From Balanoglossus misakiensis (Eukaryota; Hemichordata): a stretch of 64,000 bases of DNA. Positions 63,682 to 64,000 of the stretch are shown here, one piece after another. Below the pieces are notes generated by a model, which was not told where the DNA came from, did no database searches, and saw only the letters and a program-made list of their open reading frames with translations. Position numbers and translations under genes: made by a program. Positions within the stretch are counted from its first letter, which is position 1; each line of letters opens with the position of its first letter. The stretch covers positions 11,487,015 to 11,551,014 of the forward strand of contig CM082590.2 in assembly GCA_040954595.2 (NCBI GenBank), given 5' to 3'.

Positions 63682-64000
63682 TTAGGGTTAGGGTTAGGGT
63701 TAGGGTTAGGGTTAGGGTTAGGGTTAGGGTTAGGGTTAGGGTTAGGGTTAGGGTTAGGGTTAGGGTTAGGGTTAGGGTTAGGGTTAGGGTTAGGGTTAGG
63801 GTTAGGGTTAGGGTTAGGGTTAGGGTTAGGGTTAGGGTTAGGGTTAGGGTTAGGGTTAGGGTTAGGGTTAGGGTTAGGGTTAGGGTTAGGGTTAGGGTTA
63901 GGGTTAGGGTTAGGGTTAGGGTTAGGGTTAGGGTTAGGGTTAGGGTTAGGGTTAGGGTTAGGGTTAGGGTTAGGGTTAGGGGGGGGGGTTAGGGTTAGGG
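63682..64000 (+). repeat. Telomere, (TTAGGG)n at the chromosome end
   Basis: Forty-nine perfect TTAGGG copies run from 63682 to 63975, then TTA with ten Gs (63976-63988), then two more copies to the window end. The G-rich strand runs towards the end of the window, as at a right chromosome terminus. The junction with the last 70-bp unit is within its own TTAGG tract (63677-63681). Confidence 0.98.

Overview
This window is the right-hand end of a eukaryotic chromosome, very probably from an animal. The last 319 bases are perfect or nearly perfect TTAGGG repeats, oriented so that the G-rich strand runs 5'->3' off the end of the window, as expected at a real chromosome terminus. The only recognisable gene has spliceosomal introns and encodes a P2X7-type C-terminal (ballast) domain. 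TTAGGG telomeres plus a stand-alone P2X7-like domain suit a metazoan, perhaps a marine invertebrate, but the sequence does not allow a species call. Nothing looks bacterial or viral.

Layout from the inside towards the telomere: (1) 1-13490 is AT-rich and made of three full copies and one partial copy of a long repeat unit (5381, 3866, 3346 and about 900 bp). Each unit is about 1.8 kb of near-identical spacer plus a variable array of 260-bp monomers (14, 8, 6 and 2 copies). (2) 13491-13788 is a short single-copy stretch. (3) 13789-43980 is a 30-kb satellite built from about 656 monomers of 46 bp. The monomers are mostly arranged as A-B-C triads of 138 bp and further arranged into 229-bp, 1610/1748-bp and roughly 5.4-kb higher-order repeats. 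(4) 43981-45368 is the only substantial single-copy island. It holds the 3' part of a minus-strand P2X7-like gene (two phase-matched exons) and a CpG-containing putative 5' region. (5) 45369-60280 is a GC- and CpG-rich minisatellite that changes period from 51 to 48 to 52 bp (about 270 copies at 52 bp). One version carries a perfect ETS-type motif (CCGGAAGT) in every unit. (6) 60291-63681 holds 49 units of a 70-bp repeat that contains telomere-like tracts. (7) 63682-64000 is the telomere.

In functional terms, most of the window is non-coding subtelomeric satellite. The many long open frames in the 46-bp and 48-bp arrays follow from repeat arithmetic (138 and 48 are multiples of 3) and are not convincing genes. 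The most interesting hypotheses are: a CpG-dense, ETS-motif-rich array directly upstream of telomere-like repeats, placed and oriented like a promoter of telomeric-repeat RNA (TERRA); a small P2X7-ballast gene lodged between two giant satellites; and nested higher-order repeat structure recording successive amplification events.
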